Assembly (NCBI RefSeq): GCF_003386535.1
Contig: NZ_QTTN01000013.1
Span: 83,267-147,266, forward strand
DNA: 64,000 nt
Source of the DNA: Paenibacillus taihuensis
Lineage (GTDB): Bacteria; Bacillota; Bacilli; Paenibacillales; Paenibacillaceae
Reading direction: 5' to 3'
Under the pieces are notes generated by a model that saw only the letters and a list, made by a program, of their open reading frames with translations, was not told where the DNA came from and did no database searches. Positions 1 to 9,979 of this stretch are shown here, piece by piece. The position numbers and the translations under genes are program-made. Positions within the stretch are counted from its first letter, which is position 1, and every line of letters begins with the position of its first letter.

Positions 1-778
1 AGTATGGATTATCCTCGATGTACTCCTCCAGCTCGCCCGAAGATAACAGAGCATCGATATCAATTTGCTTAATTCGGTCGACCAGCTCCTGCAGCACCTC
101 CGGCTTAGCTACATCTGCCAGATATAAGATGCTGACCGTGGTTAATCCCCGTGCGCCGACCTCTAATTCAATCATTTTCAACTCCCGGTCCGGGATGTAT
201 CTTCTTATGAGCGCGATATTTTGGCTGCTCGTCTCTACGAACCCTTGATGAGCGCCTTTAAGCGATGCCTCCAGCTGCGGATCTTCGATCGCCCGCTGCG
301 GCCATCCATGCGTATCGATGATGTAAGCAGCGCCTTTATTCGCAATGAACAGGGCGCTTGCTCCTTGCAGAATGTCCTTCACGATTTGGCCGAGACCAGT
401 TTCGGATTTAATGCGGCCTACCGTGACCAAGTTCTCGATTTGGGGATCCGCAGAAGTTTCGTGCATAAGCGGGCGCAGCACATCGTGGTTGACGGCAACC
501 TTGTCGCTCAAGCTATCCAGATAGATAAGGGCAGCCCGCTCACCTGTTGATTTGATCGGAAACCGGCGCGTAACTAAATCCGGCGACTGGCTGAGCCTCG
601 CTTGCAGCTGTTGGATGTTACTCTCCAAATCCTTGCTTATTGGACCTTGCCCGGAAGCCGGGCTTAGGACAGGCGGAGGCGAAGATGACGGCTTATGCCG
701 CCGGGGCTTTCCTCTCAGAATGCTGCGAAAGAATCCCACTGCCGTTTCCACCTCTCCCGAAAATAGACTGCGCTTCAT
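1..778 (-). CDS. Spore germination protein, GerA (GerAA/GerKA) family, N-terminal part
   Basis: This is the first 259 codons of a gene that runs off the left edge. The product resembles the A subunit of GerA-type germinant receptors, inner spore-membrane proteins that take part in the response to nutrients. The visible part is the soluble N-terminal region: a basic, proline-rich start (KPRRHKPSSSPPP), then family-like stretches such as ALIYLDSLSDKVAVNHDVL and GASALFIANKGAAYIIDTHGW. The membrane half lies outside the window. An in-frame stop directly precedes the ATG at 778, so this is the earliest possible start. It has no clear Shine-Dalgarno, whereas a GGGAGAGG sits before an internal GTG about 13 codons in, which could be the true start. 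It is transcribed like the GH5 gene upstream but separated from it by a terminator. Confidence 0.85.
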   Translation of the reverse strand, partial: MKRSLFSGEVETAVGFFRSILRGKPRRHKPSSSPPPVLSPASGQGPISKDLESNIQQLQARLSQSPDLVTRRFPIKSTGERAALIYLDSLSDKVAVNHDVLRPLMHETSADPQIENLVTVGRIKSETGLGQIVKDILQGASALFIANKGAAYIIDTHGWPQRAIEDPQLEASLKGAHQGFVETSSQNIALIRRYIPDRELKMIELEVGARGLTTVSILYLADVAKPEVLQELVDRIKQIDIDALLSSGELEEYIEDNPY

Positions 779-897
779 TTAGTCTGCATCGGCATGGATA
801 AATTATGCATATGAGGGATGCCCCGCCTGTCCTCGCAGCCCGCCAACCGTTGCAAATTCGAGAAATTCACCTGAGCGCACCGGTCTAAATCCACAGA

Positions 898-927
898 AAG
901 AACCCGAAGCGCATGCTTCGGGTTCTT
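898..927 (-). terminator. Intrinsic terminator after the GH5 gene
   Basis: A perfect 13-bp stem (AAGAACCCGAAGC paired with its complement) around a GCAT loop lies just after the stop codon of the large glycanase gene. The T-rich tract on the minus strand is short, so termination may be incomplete. Confidence 0.7.
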
Positions 928-931
928 CGTC

Positions 932-3900
932 TCATCTATGGAATTCAAATTCCATCCGATTCAGCAGCCGAATAATAGCTGCGGCCGCTTCTGCGCGCGT
1001 AGCTGTCGCAGCAGGACGGAACTCGTTATTGTTACCTTGCAAAATGCCGTCAGCCGCAGCTTCGTGCACCGCGCCTAATGCCCATTTTGCAATCGCTGAA
1101 TCGTCTGTGAACGCTGATTTGCTGAGTCCGCCGTTGTCAGCTTGAGCACTGTCCATGCCGGAGAGAAGACCGCGGAAACGCATCAGCAGAACCGCCATTT
1201 CTTGACGGCTAATCTGTGCTTCCGGCGCATACTTGCCGTCTCCGTGTCCTTGCACGAGTCCGGCTTTGACCGCCTCTTCCATGATCGGTGCGTACCATTT
1301 GTCTTGCGCCGCCTGCGAAGCATTGGTGCCGCTGCTGCCAAGCGAACGAATGAGCATCGCGATAAACTGGGCTCTCGTGACCGTCGCACCCGGGGCAAAA
1401 TCCGTCTCCGACACGCCTTCCAATGCATGACGAGATGTCAGCTGCGAGATGCTCGTATAAGCCCAATGCTGTTCAGGCACATCATTATAGGTTTTGCTGA
1501 AGGCCAGAACCGCATATTCACCAGGCTGATCGATGCTTGCTGTGATGACGCCAGCCTCGGCATCAACGCGGCCGCCAACATAGACCCAGCTGCCGGACTT
1601 CTCGTCATAGCGGTAGATTCCGAGCTGGCTGCTATCAGCATTGCGGTCATATGCCAGCTCAAGCTTGGCATGATCGTTACGCATTCTATCAAATGGGGAT
1701 CCGCTTTCCTTCAGCTCAGGAAGGTCGAGCCTTACAACATCTCCGGCAGTTTGCCAATGTTCACGGCCATTCCCAGGGAGCTTCACATCCGCCGACGATT
1801 GCGTAGTCAGCTTCAGCGAGAGCTGCGATTGTGACGGAGACTGCGCATCCGCCAGCTTCAGCCATTGCGGGGAGAGCAGGAGCGCCGCGCCGCCGACAGT
1901 TACTTTAAGCTGATGACCGTCAAGCCGATTAGCCACTCCATCCGCGATCCGGACCTCTTGGCCGGAATCCGGTTGGATGACAGCCGTGTTGCCGCTTACG
2001 GCGAGGTTATCGCCCGAGATGAGGAGTGGCGCATTTTGCTGCGGTTGGCCGTTTCCGCCGTTTCCGCCATTACCGCCACTTCCGTTATCGTCACCGTCGT
2101 CGCCTGGGTAAGCATCGCCTTTATACAGGCCCACCTCGTCGAAATAAAGCACTCCCGTTCCCAGCTGTCCGTCGCCCTGATTCACATAGAATGAGAATTC
2201 GCTTATTGAGCCCAGATCAAGCGTGCCGTTGCCTGTATTATTCCACGGTGCGTGAACGAATCCGCTCAGCGGCAGCGCCAGCTTCACCGGAGCCGTGCCG
2301 TTCAATGGCACATACGACTCCCATGTTTCGCCATCCGGCTCCTTGAATTGAATGGTCAGCTTGCGGCCGGACCCGTCAGGAATCAGCCACAGCTTCAAGC
2401 CGTCATACTCCGACCAGCTCATGCTGCCAAGCGTCTTCGTAATGCCCGCGAAATTTCGTGAGGCATCCGGCAGCTCATACGTGTACTTCAGCCCGTATTT
2501 GCCGGCGAGCTTATGCTCCGCGTTCGGATACAACGTGACTGTGCCGCCCCACGGATTGCTCGAATACGAACGGCTTGCTATCAGCTCCGTGCCCTCGTCA
2601 TAGTAGTCGTAGCTGTCGAGCACGGGCACGGTTGCCAGCTTCACATCATCGACAACTACCGCGCCATTCCCTGGCTCAGCGCTGCCTGTATTGATGTATA
2701 GCGAATATTCGGCGACTGCCGTGAGATCCATGACGCCATCGCCGGTAGACCAGATCGATCTGCCGAAGCCGGAGAATGGCAGCGTCTCTTGCTTCGCTGT
2801 TGTACCGGTCAAGTCAAGCCGCGACTCCCATGTATCGCCGTCCGCTTCCTTGAACTGCACGGTGAACAATCTGCCCGAGCCGTCCGGCACCAGCTGCAGC
2901 TGCAGCGCATTGCCAGCTGCGGACCAGTTCATCCGTCCGAGCTGCCTCGTTACGCCGGCGTAGCCTTTGCCCTCCGTCAGCGCATAGGATAGCTTCATGC
3001 CATAGCGCCCTTCCGACTTCTGCTCGGAACTGAGCGATACGACAGCCGAATCGCCGCTAGCATTGGCTATATAAGCAGCGAATGCAGCATCGCTGTTGCC
3101 TTGATAAAACTCGAAATTGTCTATGGTCCCGATTGGCGCCGCTGTTATCGAGTCGAAGAGAATAGAGCCGCTTCCAGCCGGACTATCGCCTTTGTCCAGA
3201 TAGATCGAGAATTCCGATATCGCGTTAACATCCAGCTTGCCGTTATCGAGCGCAGACCAGCCCGGCATGCGGAACGTGTGGAACGGAATCTGAAGCTCCG
3301 TTCCGTCCGTGCCGGACAGCTTCGCCTTCGCTTCCCAATATTCGCCGCTAGCTTCGCGAACTTGAACCGTCAGCCCCCGGTTTGCACCGTCGGGCTTCAC
3401 CCAGAGGGAAATGCCGCTGCTGCCGGACCAATCGACGCCTTGCATGTTCTTCGTGATGCCAGCGTAGCCTTTCGCATCCGTCAGCTCATATTCGAGCTTC
3501 ATGCCGTAGTCGCCGTCATGCTTCTCGGATTGATTCAGCGACAGCGTCACCGCATCCCCGCTTGCATTCGGCGTGTAGACGGCCCGAAGCTTGGCGTCAT
3601 CACCGCCATAGGATTCGAAGCGGTCGACGACAGGGTCGCGGTACAGCTTGAAATCATCCAGATAAATCGTCTTCGCGCCAGCCGCGCCGTCCAAATAGAT
3701 GCCCGCGGATACCGGACCGTTCAGATCCGGCTGCCGATTGCCGACCGAAGGGTGGGAGTTCAGCCACCAATCTGGAATCGAGAAGGAGCTGAACGGCAGC
3801 TTAACATGCACCGGCTCGCTGCCGCTTACCCGCGTCTGCCCTTTCCACACTTCTCCGCCCGTTCCCGCATCTTCCGTGAATTGGATCGACAAGCCGATAT

Positions 3901-6583
3901 CGGCCCCGTTCGGATTGACCCACAGCTCTATGCCTGAGCTGCCCGACCAGTTCGCGCCGGAAACATTCTTCTCGAAGCCGCCCCAGCCTTGCTCCATATT
4001 CGTCTCGAGCTTCATCCCGTAGTTCCCCGAAGCCTTCGCATCGCCGCTGAGCGAGATTTGCAGCGCAGAACCGCTCGTATTGATCATGTAGGCGCTGCGC
4101 ATATTCGTGCTCGAACCGCTGTAGCTCTCGAAATCATCGATAATCGCCGACTTCGACAGGTCCGGCGGCGGATCAAGCTTCGCGCTGCCAATGCCGATGC
4201 GCAGCGAGCTCGCTTCCGGATTCCACGCCTGATCCTTGTAGCTGTCCGGCACGAGCGGGAACTCGAACTTCAAATACCGCGTACCCGAAGGAAGCTTATA
4301 CGCCGTATATTCCGTCTTCGCCCAATACCCTTCGCCAGGTGTCGCCTTCTTCGCATAATCAGTTACCGCTGTATAGTTCGCGCCGTCCGCCGAGGCATAG
4401 AATGTGAAATCCGGCAGCACGAATTCATTCGGATTCTGCCTCGCATACATGATGAATTGGAAGTAATTCATGTCCCCGTCCGCTTTGTACGTAAAGCTCT
4501 CATTCGTGTTCGACGTCCGATTGAGCCGCTTCTCGTCTCCCCCGAAAAAGTTAATGTTGTCCGATGCGAAACTGAGATTCGCCGTATGGCTATCCATCTT
4601 CAGGAAGTTGTTGAATTCGTCGGTTAGCACGCCGTCCGACACGGTTTGCCTGCGGATGGAATCCGGGAATGTCAGCCCGCTCCCATCGGTCGTGTAAGCG
4701 ATCCGCACGTTCCCGAGCTCGCCGGCGCCAGCTGCTTCAGGGAACACGATGCGCACCGTGCGCGTGCCGTCCGGAAGCTGGCCTGTCGTGTAAGTACGTT
4801 TAACGTACGCGCCACTCGTTTCGTCGGCAGCCGAAGCGTTAAGTGGACTGTAGGTCGTGCCGTCCGGCGACGCCTCGATTGCAAAATTCGTCCCGGCCGC
4901 TGCAGCTGCGTCGAGATAGACGGTCGCCGTCAATTGCGCTGCCGCAACCGGATTGCCTTCGCTATCCAACGGAAGCCCATAAGCTACGTATTGCGGCGAT
5001 GAAGCAGGAAGCGCTTTCAGCCGGTTCCAGTCGTCACCGTGCCCGGCGGCATCCTTGGACGTAAACTCCAGATCCGTGCTGTAATCGTACATGCCGTCGT
5101 AATTGCGAATCGGATCAATGATTGCATGAGCCGCAGCGACAGGTCCGACGACATTCGAGTAGCCGGATTCGCCGCTGCCGTTAACCGCCTTTACCCGGTA
5201 GTAATAGGAAGTGCCCGATACAGCTGTCGTATCGTTCAAGAGCTGCGTTGCACTTGGAACAGCATCGTAGACTTGCGAGCCGACACTCGTCCATGGACCC
5301 GCCCCATTCTCCGCCCGCTCAACGGCATAGCTCGACGCGCCGACGGAGCCTTTCCAGCCGATCGCCGATACCGAATCGATCGGCAGCAGCTCCGGCGCAT
5401 CCGGCGCCGGAATCGGCGGAGGCGTATCGATGCCGCGGATCGCGAACGCCTTCGCACGCAGCGTCTGAAGCAGGTTCGTCTCGTCGAAGCCATTGCCCGA
5501 CGGGAAGCCCGGCCATCGATAGGCGCCGTAGAAAACGCCTCCGAACGTGGACTCCGTATGCGGGTAGAAGCCGCCGTCGCGGTTGTGATAGCGCAGGCTC
5601 CAGATCATCGCGCCGGAGGTGCCGTTATCGATGACGCTGTCCAGCAGCTGACCGACTTGATCCGTCGGCTTGAAGCCGAATTCGCCGACGATGAATGGCT
5701 TCTTGCCTGCTGTTTTCGCTTTGTCCAAGTTGACCTGCAGAGCGTAATCCGGATAGTGGTCCGGATAATAGTGGTTGGAGACAAGATCAATCGCATCGTC
5801 GCTCAGCGACGCGTCATCGATGCCATACTTGCCATCCAGCACGAGATGATGGCTGTCGATGCTCTTGATATAGGAGGCGATATCATGCGTCCAAGTATGG
5901 GACGCCGGGACCAGCTCATTGCCGGTTTCCCATGCCAATATGGCCGGATCGTCTTTGTACGGGATGCCCGTATAAGTGTTCACGCGGTTCAGCACATAAT
6001 TGATCGTCTGCTTGAAATCGCCGATCAGCTGGGAATCGCTCCAGAACTGATCCTTGCCTTTCCCCCGGAAAGCCGCGTAGGAAGCGATGCCTCCCTGCCA
6101 TTCGTATTGATCGACGAACGGCACAATAATGCGGATGCCGTACTGGTTCGCCAGCTGGAGCTGCTTATCGAACGCCTTGAATACATTCTCGTCGAATTGC
6201 CCCGGGCCCATTACGGCCCGCTTCATATCCGGCGTATCATCCGGCTTATGCACGGAGAAGACATACGGGCGAGTAGCCGTCCCGCCGAGCTGGACAAGCG
6301 TCTTCATCGCATCCTCTTGCTCCCACGCATCCGGCGTCCGCCAGGAAATATCCTCGACCATGGATAGCGTCGGCACGTTAGCCGAAATGAAGCGGAACTC
6401 ATCGGTGCCGTCCATCAGCTTGTCGCTATCGCGTGTAATATAGTGCGCAAACCCGCTTCCTGCGGGCACCTCCGCCTCGTCCGCATGTGCTCTGCCAGAC
6501 GGCAGGACTGCGGCTGCCAGAGCCGAAACAACCAACATGCCGGCCATTGCGGCCGACAATAATCTTCGCCCAATCACGATCAT
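932..6583 (-). CDS. Secreted multidomain GH5 glycanase with FN3, CBM-like repeats and SLH anchor
   Basis: The product has 1,883 residues. A signal peptide (about 1-34, ending AHA) is followed by a GH5-like (clan A) catalytic domain, about 40-390. Its acid/base motif is GNE (E223) and the likely nucleophile is E301 in GEFGF, which suggests an endo-acting mannanase- or cellulase-type enzyme. Next come an FN3 domain (about 395-485), two galactose-binding-like modules (about 490-632 and 640-805) and four tandem CBM11-like repeats (about 812-983, 986-1146, 1153-1318, 1320-1488), each starting with a D-x-F/Y-E/D-x-Y-type motif. After a Gly/Asn linker and one more domain, three SLH motifs (about 1699-1745, 1762-1803, 1825-1875) should bind the cell-wall polymer. 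It is the last gene of a TCS-SBP-permease-permease-enzyme cluster. An AGGAGG lies 12 bases before the ATG. The exact substrate cannot be read from the sequence. Confidence 0.88.
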   Translation of the reverse strand: MIVIGRRLLSAAMAGMLVVSALAAAVLPSGRAHADEAEVPAGSGFAHYITRDSDKLMDGTDEFRFISANVPTLSMVEDISWRTPDAWEQEDAMKTLVQLGGTATRPYVFSVHKPDDTPDMKRAVMGPGQFDENVFKAFDKQLQLANQYGIRIIVPFVDQYEWQGGIASYAAFRGKGKDQFWSDSQLIGDFKQTINYVLNRVNTYTGIPYKDDPAILAWETGNELVPASHTWTHDIASYIKSIDSHHLVLDGKYGIDDASLSDDAIDLVSNHYYPDHYPDYALQVNLDKAKTAGKKPFIVGEFGFKPTDQVGQLLDSVIDNGTSGAMIWSLRYHNRDGGFYPHTESTFGGVFYGAYRWPGFPSGNGFDETNLLQTLRAKAFAIRGIDTPPPIPAPDAPELLPIDSVSAIGWKGSVGASSYAVERAENGAGPWTSVGSQVYDAVPSATQLLNDTTAVSGTSYYYRVKAVNGSGESGYSNVVGPVAAAHAIIDPIRNYDGMYDYSTDLEFTSKDAAGHGDDWNRLKALPASSPQYVAYGLPLDSEGNPVAAAQLTATVYLDAAAAAGTNFAIEASPDGTTYSPLNASAADETSGAYVKRTYTTGQLPDGTRTVRIVFPEAAGAGELGNVRIAYTTDGSGLTFPDSIRRQTVSDGVLTDEFNNFLKMDSHTANLSFASDNINFFGGDEKRLNRTSNTNESFTYKADGDMNYFQFIMYARQNPNEFVLPDFTFYASADGANYTAVTDYAKKATPGEGYWAKTEYTAYKLPSGTRYLKFEFPLVPDSYKDQAWNPEASSLRIGIGSAKLDPPPDLSKSAIIDDFESYSGSSTNMRSAYMINTSGSALQISLSGDAKASGNYGMKLETNMEQGWGGFEKNVSGANWSGSSGIELWVNPNGADIGLSIQFTEDAGTGGEVWKGQTRVSGSEPVHVKLPFSSFSIPDWWLNSHPSVGNRQPDLNGPVSAGIYLDGAAGAKTIYLDDFKLYRDPVVDRFESYGGDDAKLRAVYTPNASGDAVTLSLNQSEKHDGDYGMKLEYELTDAKGYAGITKNMQGVDWSGSSGISLWVKPDGANRGLTVQVREASGEYWEAKAKLSGTDGTELQIPFHTFRMPGWSALDNGKLDVNAISEFSIYLDKGDSPAGSGSILFDSITAAPIGTIDNFEFYQGNSDAAFAAYIANASGDSAVVSLSSEQKSEGRYGMKLSYALTEGKGYAGVTRQLGRMNWSAAGNALQLQLVPDGSGRLFTVQFKEADGDTWESRLDLTGTTAKQETLPFSGFGRSIWSTGDGVMDLTAVAEYSLYINTGSAEPGNGAVVVDDVKLATVPVLDSYDYYDEGTELIASRSYSSNPWGGTVTLYPNAEHKLAGKYGLKYTYELPDASRNFAGITKTLGSMSWSEYDGLKLWLIPDGSGRKLTIQFKEPDGETWESYVPLNGTAPVKLALPLSGFVHAPWNNTGNGTLDLGSISEFSFYVNQGDGQLGTGVLYFDEVGLYKGDAYPGDDGDDNGSGGNGGNGGNGQPQQNAPLLISGDNLAVSGNTAVIQPDSGQEVRIADGVANRLDGHQLKVTVGGAALLLSPQWLKLADAQSPSQSQLSLKLTTQSSADVKLPGNGREHWQTAGDVVRLDLPELKESGSPFDRMRNDHAKLELAYDRNADSSQLGIYRYDEKSGSWVYVGGRVDAEAGVITASIDQPGEYAVLAFSKTYNDVPEQHWAYTSISQLTSRHALEGVSETDFAPGATVTRAQFIAMLIRSLGSSGTNASQAAQDKWYAPIMEEAVKAGLVQGHGDGKYAPEAQISRQEMAVLLMRFRGLLSGMDSAQADNGGLSKSAFTDDSAIAKWALGAVHEAAADGILQGNNNEFRPAATATRAEAAAAIIRLLNRMEFEFHR

Positions 6584-6644
6584 CCCTCGAATAACCCTCC
6601 TATGAAGTCAATTCAAGCAGGTAATAGCGATGATGTCGGACCGT

Positions 6645-7529
6645 CTATTTTACCGAGCCGCTCACGATGCCAGAGAAGATATATTGCTGCAGCAGCAGAT
6701 AGAGAATGACGGTCGGTATAAGTACAATGAGAAGCGCCGCGCAGATGAGATTCCATTCCGCGCTGTTGACGCCGGCGAACTTCATGAGCGTCGTCGACAC
6801 GACACCGAGCTTCTCCGCCGGCATGTATAGATAAGGAATGTACATATCGTTGTAGATACTGATGCTCTTCAAGATGACGACCGTCGCCGTAGCCGGAGCA
6901 AGCAGCGGGAAAATGATTGCTCTGTAAATGTAGAACAGGCTCGCACCTTCCATCATCGCGCTCTCGTCCAGGTCATACGGAATCGTACGGATAAACTGCA
7001 GGTACAGATAGATTTGCATCACGTCCGTACCCAAGTAGAGCAGAATCGGTGCAAAATGCGTATTGAACAGGTGCAAATGCTGAATCACGGAGAAGGTCGC
7101 CACCTGCGTCGTCACCGAAGGAATGAGCGTAGCCGCCACATAAGCGCCCATAATGTAAGGCTTAAGCTTAAACTGAAACCGGCCAAGCGCGTATGCGGTC
7201 ATCGTGCCGAGAGCAACGTTACCAGCCAGTGATGCAACCATGATGATTCCGGTGTTGCCAAATGCGCGCCCCATGTGAGACAGCTCCAGCACGCGGCTGA
7301 AGTTCTGCCAATCCAGGAAGCTGTGCGGCCAGTCGAATACGCCCGAATTCGCGTATTCCTCGCTGCCCTTGAACGCATTAAGCAGAACGACGTATGGCGG
7401 GAAAAGGACAACGAATACCCCGATCAGGAGAATCGCGTAGACCAGCGCATGCCTCATCCCTTCAGGCGACAGAAAAGCGCGTCTTCGCAGCGACGTCGTG
7501 CCGGCGGTTTCTCTAAGTTCCACTCTCAT
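6645..7529 (-). CDS. Carbohydrate ABC transporter permease, MalG type (CUT1)
   Basis: This is a 294-residue inner-membrane permease with about six membrane segments, the first near residues 28-50. The cytoplasmic EAA-type loop that contacts the ATPase is at about 189-212 (ESAMMEGASLFYIYRAIIFP). It starts 3 bp after the stop of the partner permease, so the two are surely co-transcribed and translationally linked. With that permease and the binding protein it should import an oligosaccharide released by the GH5 enzyme encoded next. No ATPase gene is in the cluster, as is common for CUT1 systems that share an MsmX-like ATPase. The substrate is not identifiable. Confidence 0.88.
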   Translation of the reverse strand: MRVELRETAGTTSLRRRAFLSPEGMRHALVYAILLIGVFVVLFPPYVVLLNAFKGSEEYANSGVFDWPHSFLDWQNFSRVLELSHMGRAFGNTGIIMVASLAGNVALGTMTAYALGRFQFKLKPYIMGAYVAATLIPSVTTQVATFSVIQHLHLFNTHFAPILLYLGTDVMQIYLYLQFIRTIPYDLDESAMMEGASLFYIYRAIIFPLLAPATATVVILKSISIYNDMYIPYLYMPAEKLGVVSTTLMKFAGVNSAEWNLICAALLIVLIPTVILYLLLQQYIFSGIVSGSVK

Positions 7530-7532
7530 GCT

Positions 7533-8420
7533 CTACTCCTTTTCCCCGCGCAAGATCACTTTTCGCTGGATGGTGATGACTGCGACGACGATCGCCAGCA
7601 GTACGACGCCCATTGCCGAAGCGAGGCCGTAATTGTTGAAATTGAACGCGGTCTGCACCGTCTTCGTCACGAACGTTTCGCTGGCGCCGGCCGGTCCGCC
7701 CTTCGTCATGACAAACGGCAAATCGAATACTTCGAGCGCGCCCGATACGGTGAGCAGCATGCTCAGCTCAAGAATGCGCCTGATGCTAGGCAGCGTAATG
7801 TAGCGCAGCGCTTGGAACCGGCTTGCCCCGTCGATCTTCGAAGCTTCATATAAATCTTCTGGAATCGACTGCAGCGCGCCGATATAAATGACCATATTAA
7901 AGCCCATGAATTTCCACATCGATATAAAAGCAAGCGAGATGTTCACGACATGCTTGTTGCCAAGCCAGCTCGTGATCAGCCCTTCCAACCCAAGCGCCGT
8001 CAGCAGGACATTGAGCGAGCCGTTCTGCGCATCGAACACATAGGTGAACATATAGGCGATCGCGACACTGTTCAAGATGTAGGGCAGGAACAGAACGATG
8101 CGAAAAGCATTTCGTCCTCTAAGCCGCCGGCTCAGCAGCAGCGCGAAGAAGAGAGCGAGGATGTTCTGCACAATGCCGCCGATAAAATAAGCGAGGTTAT
8201 GCGAGAGCACGCCGAATATTTCGCGGTTCTCGAAGATTTCCTTGTAATTCGCCATCCCCACCCAAGGCTTATCCGGGCTATAGCCGTCCCATGACGTGAA
8301 GGAGAGCCATACGAGATAGAGCGCCGGGTAGAAAGAGAAGGCCGCCAAGAGGAGCAGCGGCAGGAATAGAAACGAGCTGATAATGAGCATTCGCTGCACG
8401 TTGTAGCTTAAGGAGAACAT
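7533..8420 (-). CDS. Carbohydrate ABC transporter permease, MalF type (CUT1)
   Basis: The product has 295 residues and six predicted membrane segments. The first (about 12-40) precedes a periplasmic-type loop containing SWDGYSPDKPWVGMANYK, typical of sugar permeases. The EAA loop is at about 191-211 (LYEASKIDGASRFQALRYI). The gene sits between the binding-protein gene and the MalG-type permease gene. A GC-rich hairpin in the 142-bp gap before it probably gives higher expression of the binding protein than of the permeases. Confidence 0.88.
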   Translation of the reverse strand: MFSLSYNVQRMLIISSFLFLPLLLLAAFSFYPALYLVWLSFTSWDGYSPDKPWVGMANYKEIFENREIFGVLSHNLAYFIGGIVQNILALFFALLLSRRLRGRNAFRIVLFLPYILNSVAIAYMFTYVFDAQNGSLNVLLTALGLEGLITSWLGNKHVVNISLAFISMWKFMGFNMVIYIGALQSIPEDLYEASKIDGASRFQALRYITLPSIRRILELSMLLTVSGALEVFDLPFVMTKGGPAGASETFVTKTVQTAFNFNNYGLASAMGVVLLAIVVAVITIQRKVILRGEKE

Positions 8421-8509
8421 ACCGATATCCCTTCTTTACTCGGAGCTTGTGGTGCTTATGGAGCTTGTAACCGCGGTTGCAGAGCTTGCAGAACGGTTTG
8501 CAGGTATAC

Positions 8510-8549
8510 GAAGGGCGGGAAGCTTCCTTAACTGGCGCCGCCCGCCCCT
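8510..8549 (-). other. Intercistronic hairpin between binding-protein and permease genes
   Basis: GGGCGGG pairs with CCCGCCC across a 21-base loop, in the gap between the solute-binding-protein stop and the permease start. There is no T run, so it looks like an mRNA-stabilising or partial-attenuation structure, as is frequent after binding-protein genes. Confidence 0.5.
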
Positions 8550-8562
8550 CGCGAATGAAAGG

Positions 8563-9942
8563 TTATTTGCTTACTGCTTTGCGGGCATCTGCCCACTTCT
8601 TGTTGTAGCTGTCGAATACCGATTTGATATCGTCGCCCATCACGGCATCTTGCGCGAACGCGCTTGTGTCGAACTGCATTTTGTTCGCGATTGCCAGGTA
8701 GTCGTCGTTCTCCGCTTGCATCTCGATCGTCTTCGGATTCATCGCCATGAAGTCAGCCAACTGCTTCAGCGCCGGTTGCTTGCTCTTCAGCACCGGGATG
8801 AAGCCTGAGAAATCGTCGAAGCCGGACTCTTCGGTAAACCATTTCAGCGCTGCCTTAGCTGCTGCTTGATTCTCGCTCTTCTTGCTGATGCCGATGAAGT
8901 AGTCGGATGCGAGCACTGCTTTTGCCTCGCCTGTATTGTCAATTGGCATTGGGAAGAAGCCGATATCGTCTGCTGCCGCGCCATTGTCGATAACTTGGTT
9001 CACAACCCAGTTGCCAAGGAGATACATCGCTGTTTTGCCCGTAGCGACGTCTTTCTTCGAGCCTTCCCAATTCGTGGACATGAGGTCTTTCTCCGTGTAG
9101 CCCTTGTCGACCATCGTCTTCAGAATCGAGAACACTTTAAAGTGCGGACCGTCCACTGCAAAAGGCGCATCCTGCGTTGCCATCGTATTATGCAGCGCTG
9201 CGTCACCAGCAACGAGGAATGCCTCTTGATCCCAGCCGTACAGCGGCCACTTGTCCTTGAAGTTCGTCGCCATCGGAACGATGCCCTTCGCCTTCAGCTT
9301 CTCGCAGTCTGCGAGGAATTCGTCCAGCGTCTTCGGCACGTCGGTAATGCCGGCTTCCGCGAATGCCTTCTTGTTGTACGTTACGCCCATCGCCGCGCTG
9401 CCGGAGGAGATCGCGTACAGCTTGCCATCCTGCGAGCGGTTGTCTTTGAAGTAGATCTGATCGTTCAGACCAAGGTCATCGAGCGGCGAGAAGAACGTCG
9501 GCAGGTCGGAGTTCTTCACCGTACCTGGGATTAGCAGGATATCAGGAAGCTCATTGGAAGCCATCCGGATCTTGATCGTCTGGTCGTAATCCTTGATCGC
9601 TTCGAATTCGAGCGTCGCATTCGGATATTTCGTATGAAACTGCTCGGAGTATTCCTTCAGCTTCGTCTCTACAAGATCGGTCCGGTTGATCGCGAATACG
9701 ACCTTGCCTTTGACGTCGTCTGCAGGAGCGGCATCCGTGCTGGAGTCTGCGGCATTCGTTGTGCTCGCATTGTCTGTACTGTCGTTCGTCGCCGCCTTGC
9801 CGTTATTTGTCGTCGACGCATTCGTGCTGTTGCTGCTCTCATTCGCATTGTTGTCGCTGCCGCATGCGGACAGCATAGCCGTCATCAGGACAGCCGTAGA
9901 TAGTAAAGCAACCGATTTCTTCAAAATCTGATTCCCCCTCAT
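8563..9942 (-). CDS. Extracellular sugar-binding lipoprotein (CUT1 family)
   Basis: This 459-residue protein starts with a lipoprotein signal (LSAC, lipid-attached C27). A Ser/Asn/Thr-rich linker follows to about residue 70, then a two-lobed solute-binding fold (FAINRTDLVETKLKEYSEQF at the start of the mature domain). It should capture an oligosaccharide outside the membrane and deliver it to the two permeases encoded downstream. A TATAAT-like -10 and a perfect cre match precede the gene. A TTG at codon 7 with AGGGGG in front of it is an alternative start. The upstream two-component system is its likely activator. Confidence 0.87.
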   Translation of the reverse strand: MRGNQILKKSVALLSTAVLMTAMLSACGSDNNANESSNSTNASTTNNGKAATNDSTDNASTTNAADSSTDAAPADDVKGKVVFAINRTDLVETKLKEYSEQFHTKYPNATLEFEAIKDYDQTIKIRMASNELPDILLIPGTVKNSDLPTFFSPLDDLGLNDQIYFKDNRSQDGKLYAISSGSAAMGVTYNKKAFAEAGITDVPKTLDEFLADCEKLKAKGIVPMATNFKDKWPLYGWDQEAFLVAGDAALHNTMATQDAPFAVDGPHFKVFSILKTMVDKGYTEKDLMSTNWEGSKKDVATGKTAMYLLGNWVVNQVIDNGAAADDIGFFPMPIDNTGEAKAVLASDYFIGISKKSENQAAAKAALKWFTEESGFDDFSGFIPVLKSKQPALKQLADFMAMNPKTIEMQAENDDYLAIANKMQFDTSAFAQDAVMGDDIKSVFDSYNKKWADARKAVSK

Positions 9943-9959
9943 CGATTATGAATCCCTCT

Positions 9960-9973
9960 TGTTATCGCTTACA
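9960..9973 (-). promoter_or_regulatory. Catabolite-responsive element (cre)
   Basis: TGTTATCGCTTACA matches the CcpA-binding consensus TGWNANCGNTNWCA at every defined position. It lies 18 bp upstream of the binding-protein start codon and overlaps the expected transcription start, where CcpA would block the promoter. Confidence 0.7.
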
Positions 9974-9979
9974 AGGTCG

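Noticed and set aside
5039..6367. 442-codon plus-strand frame across the GH5 gene
   Set aside because: It lies wholly opposite a strongly supported catalytic domain, and its Arg/Ile-rich composition is what the reverse strand of such a gene produces.
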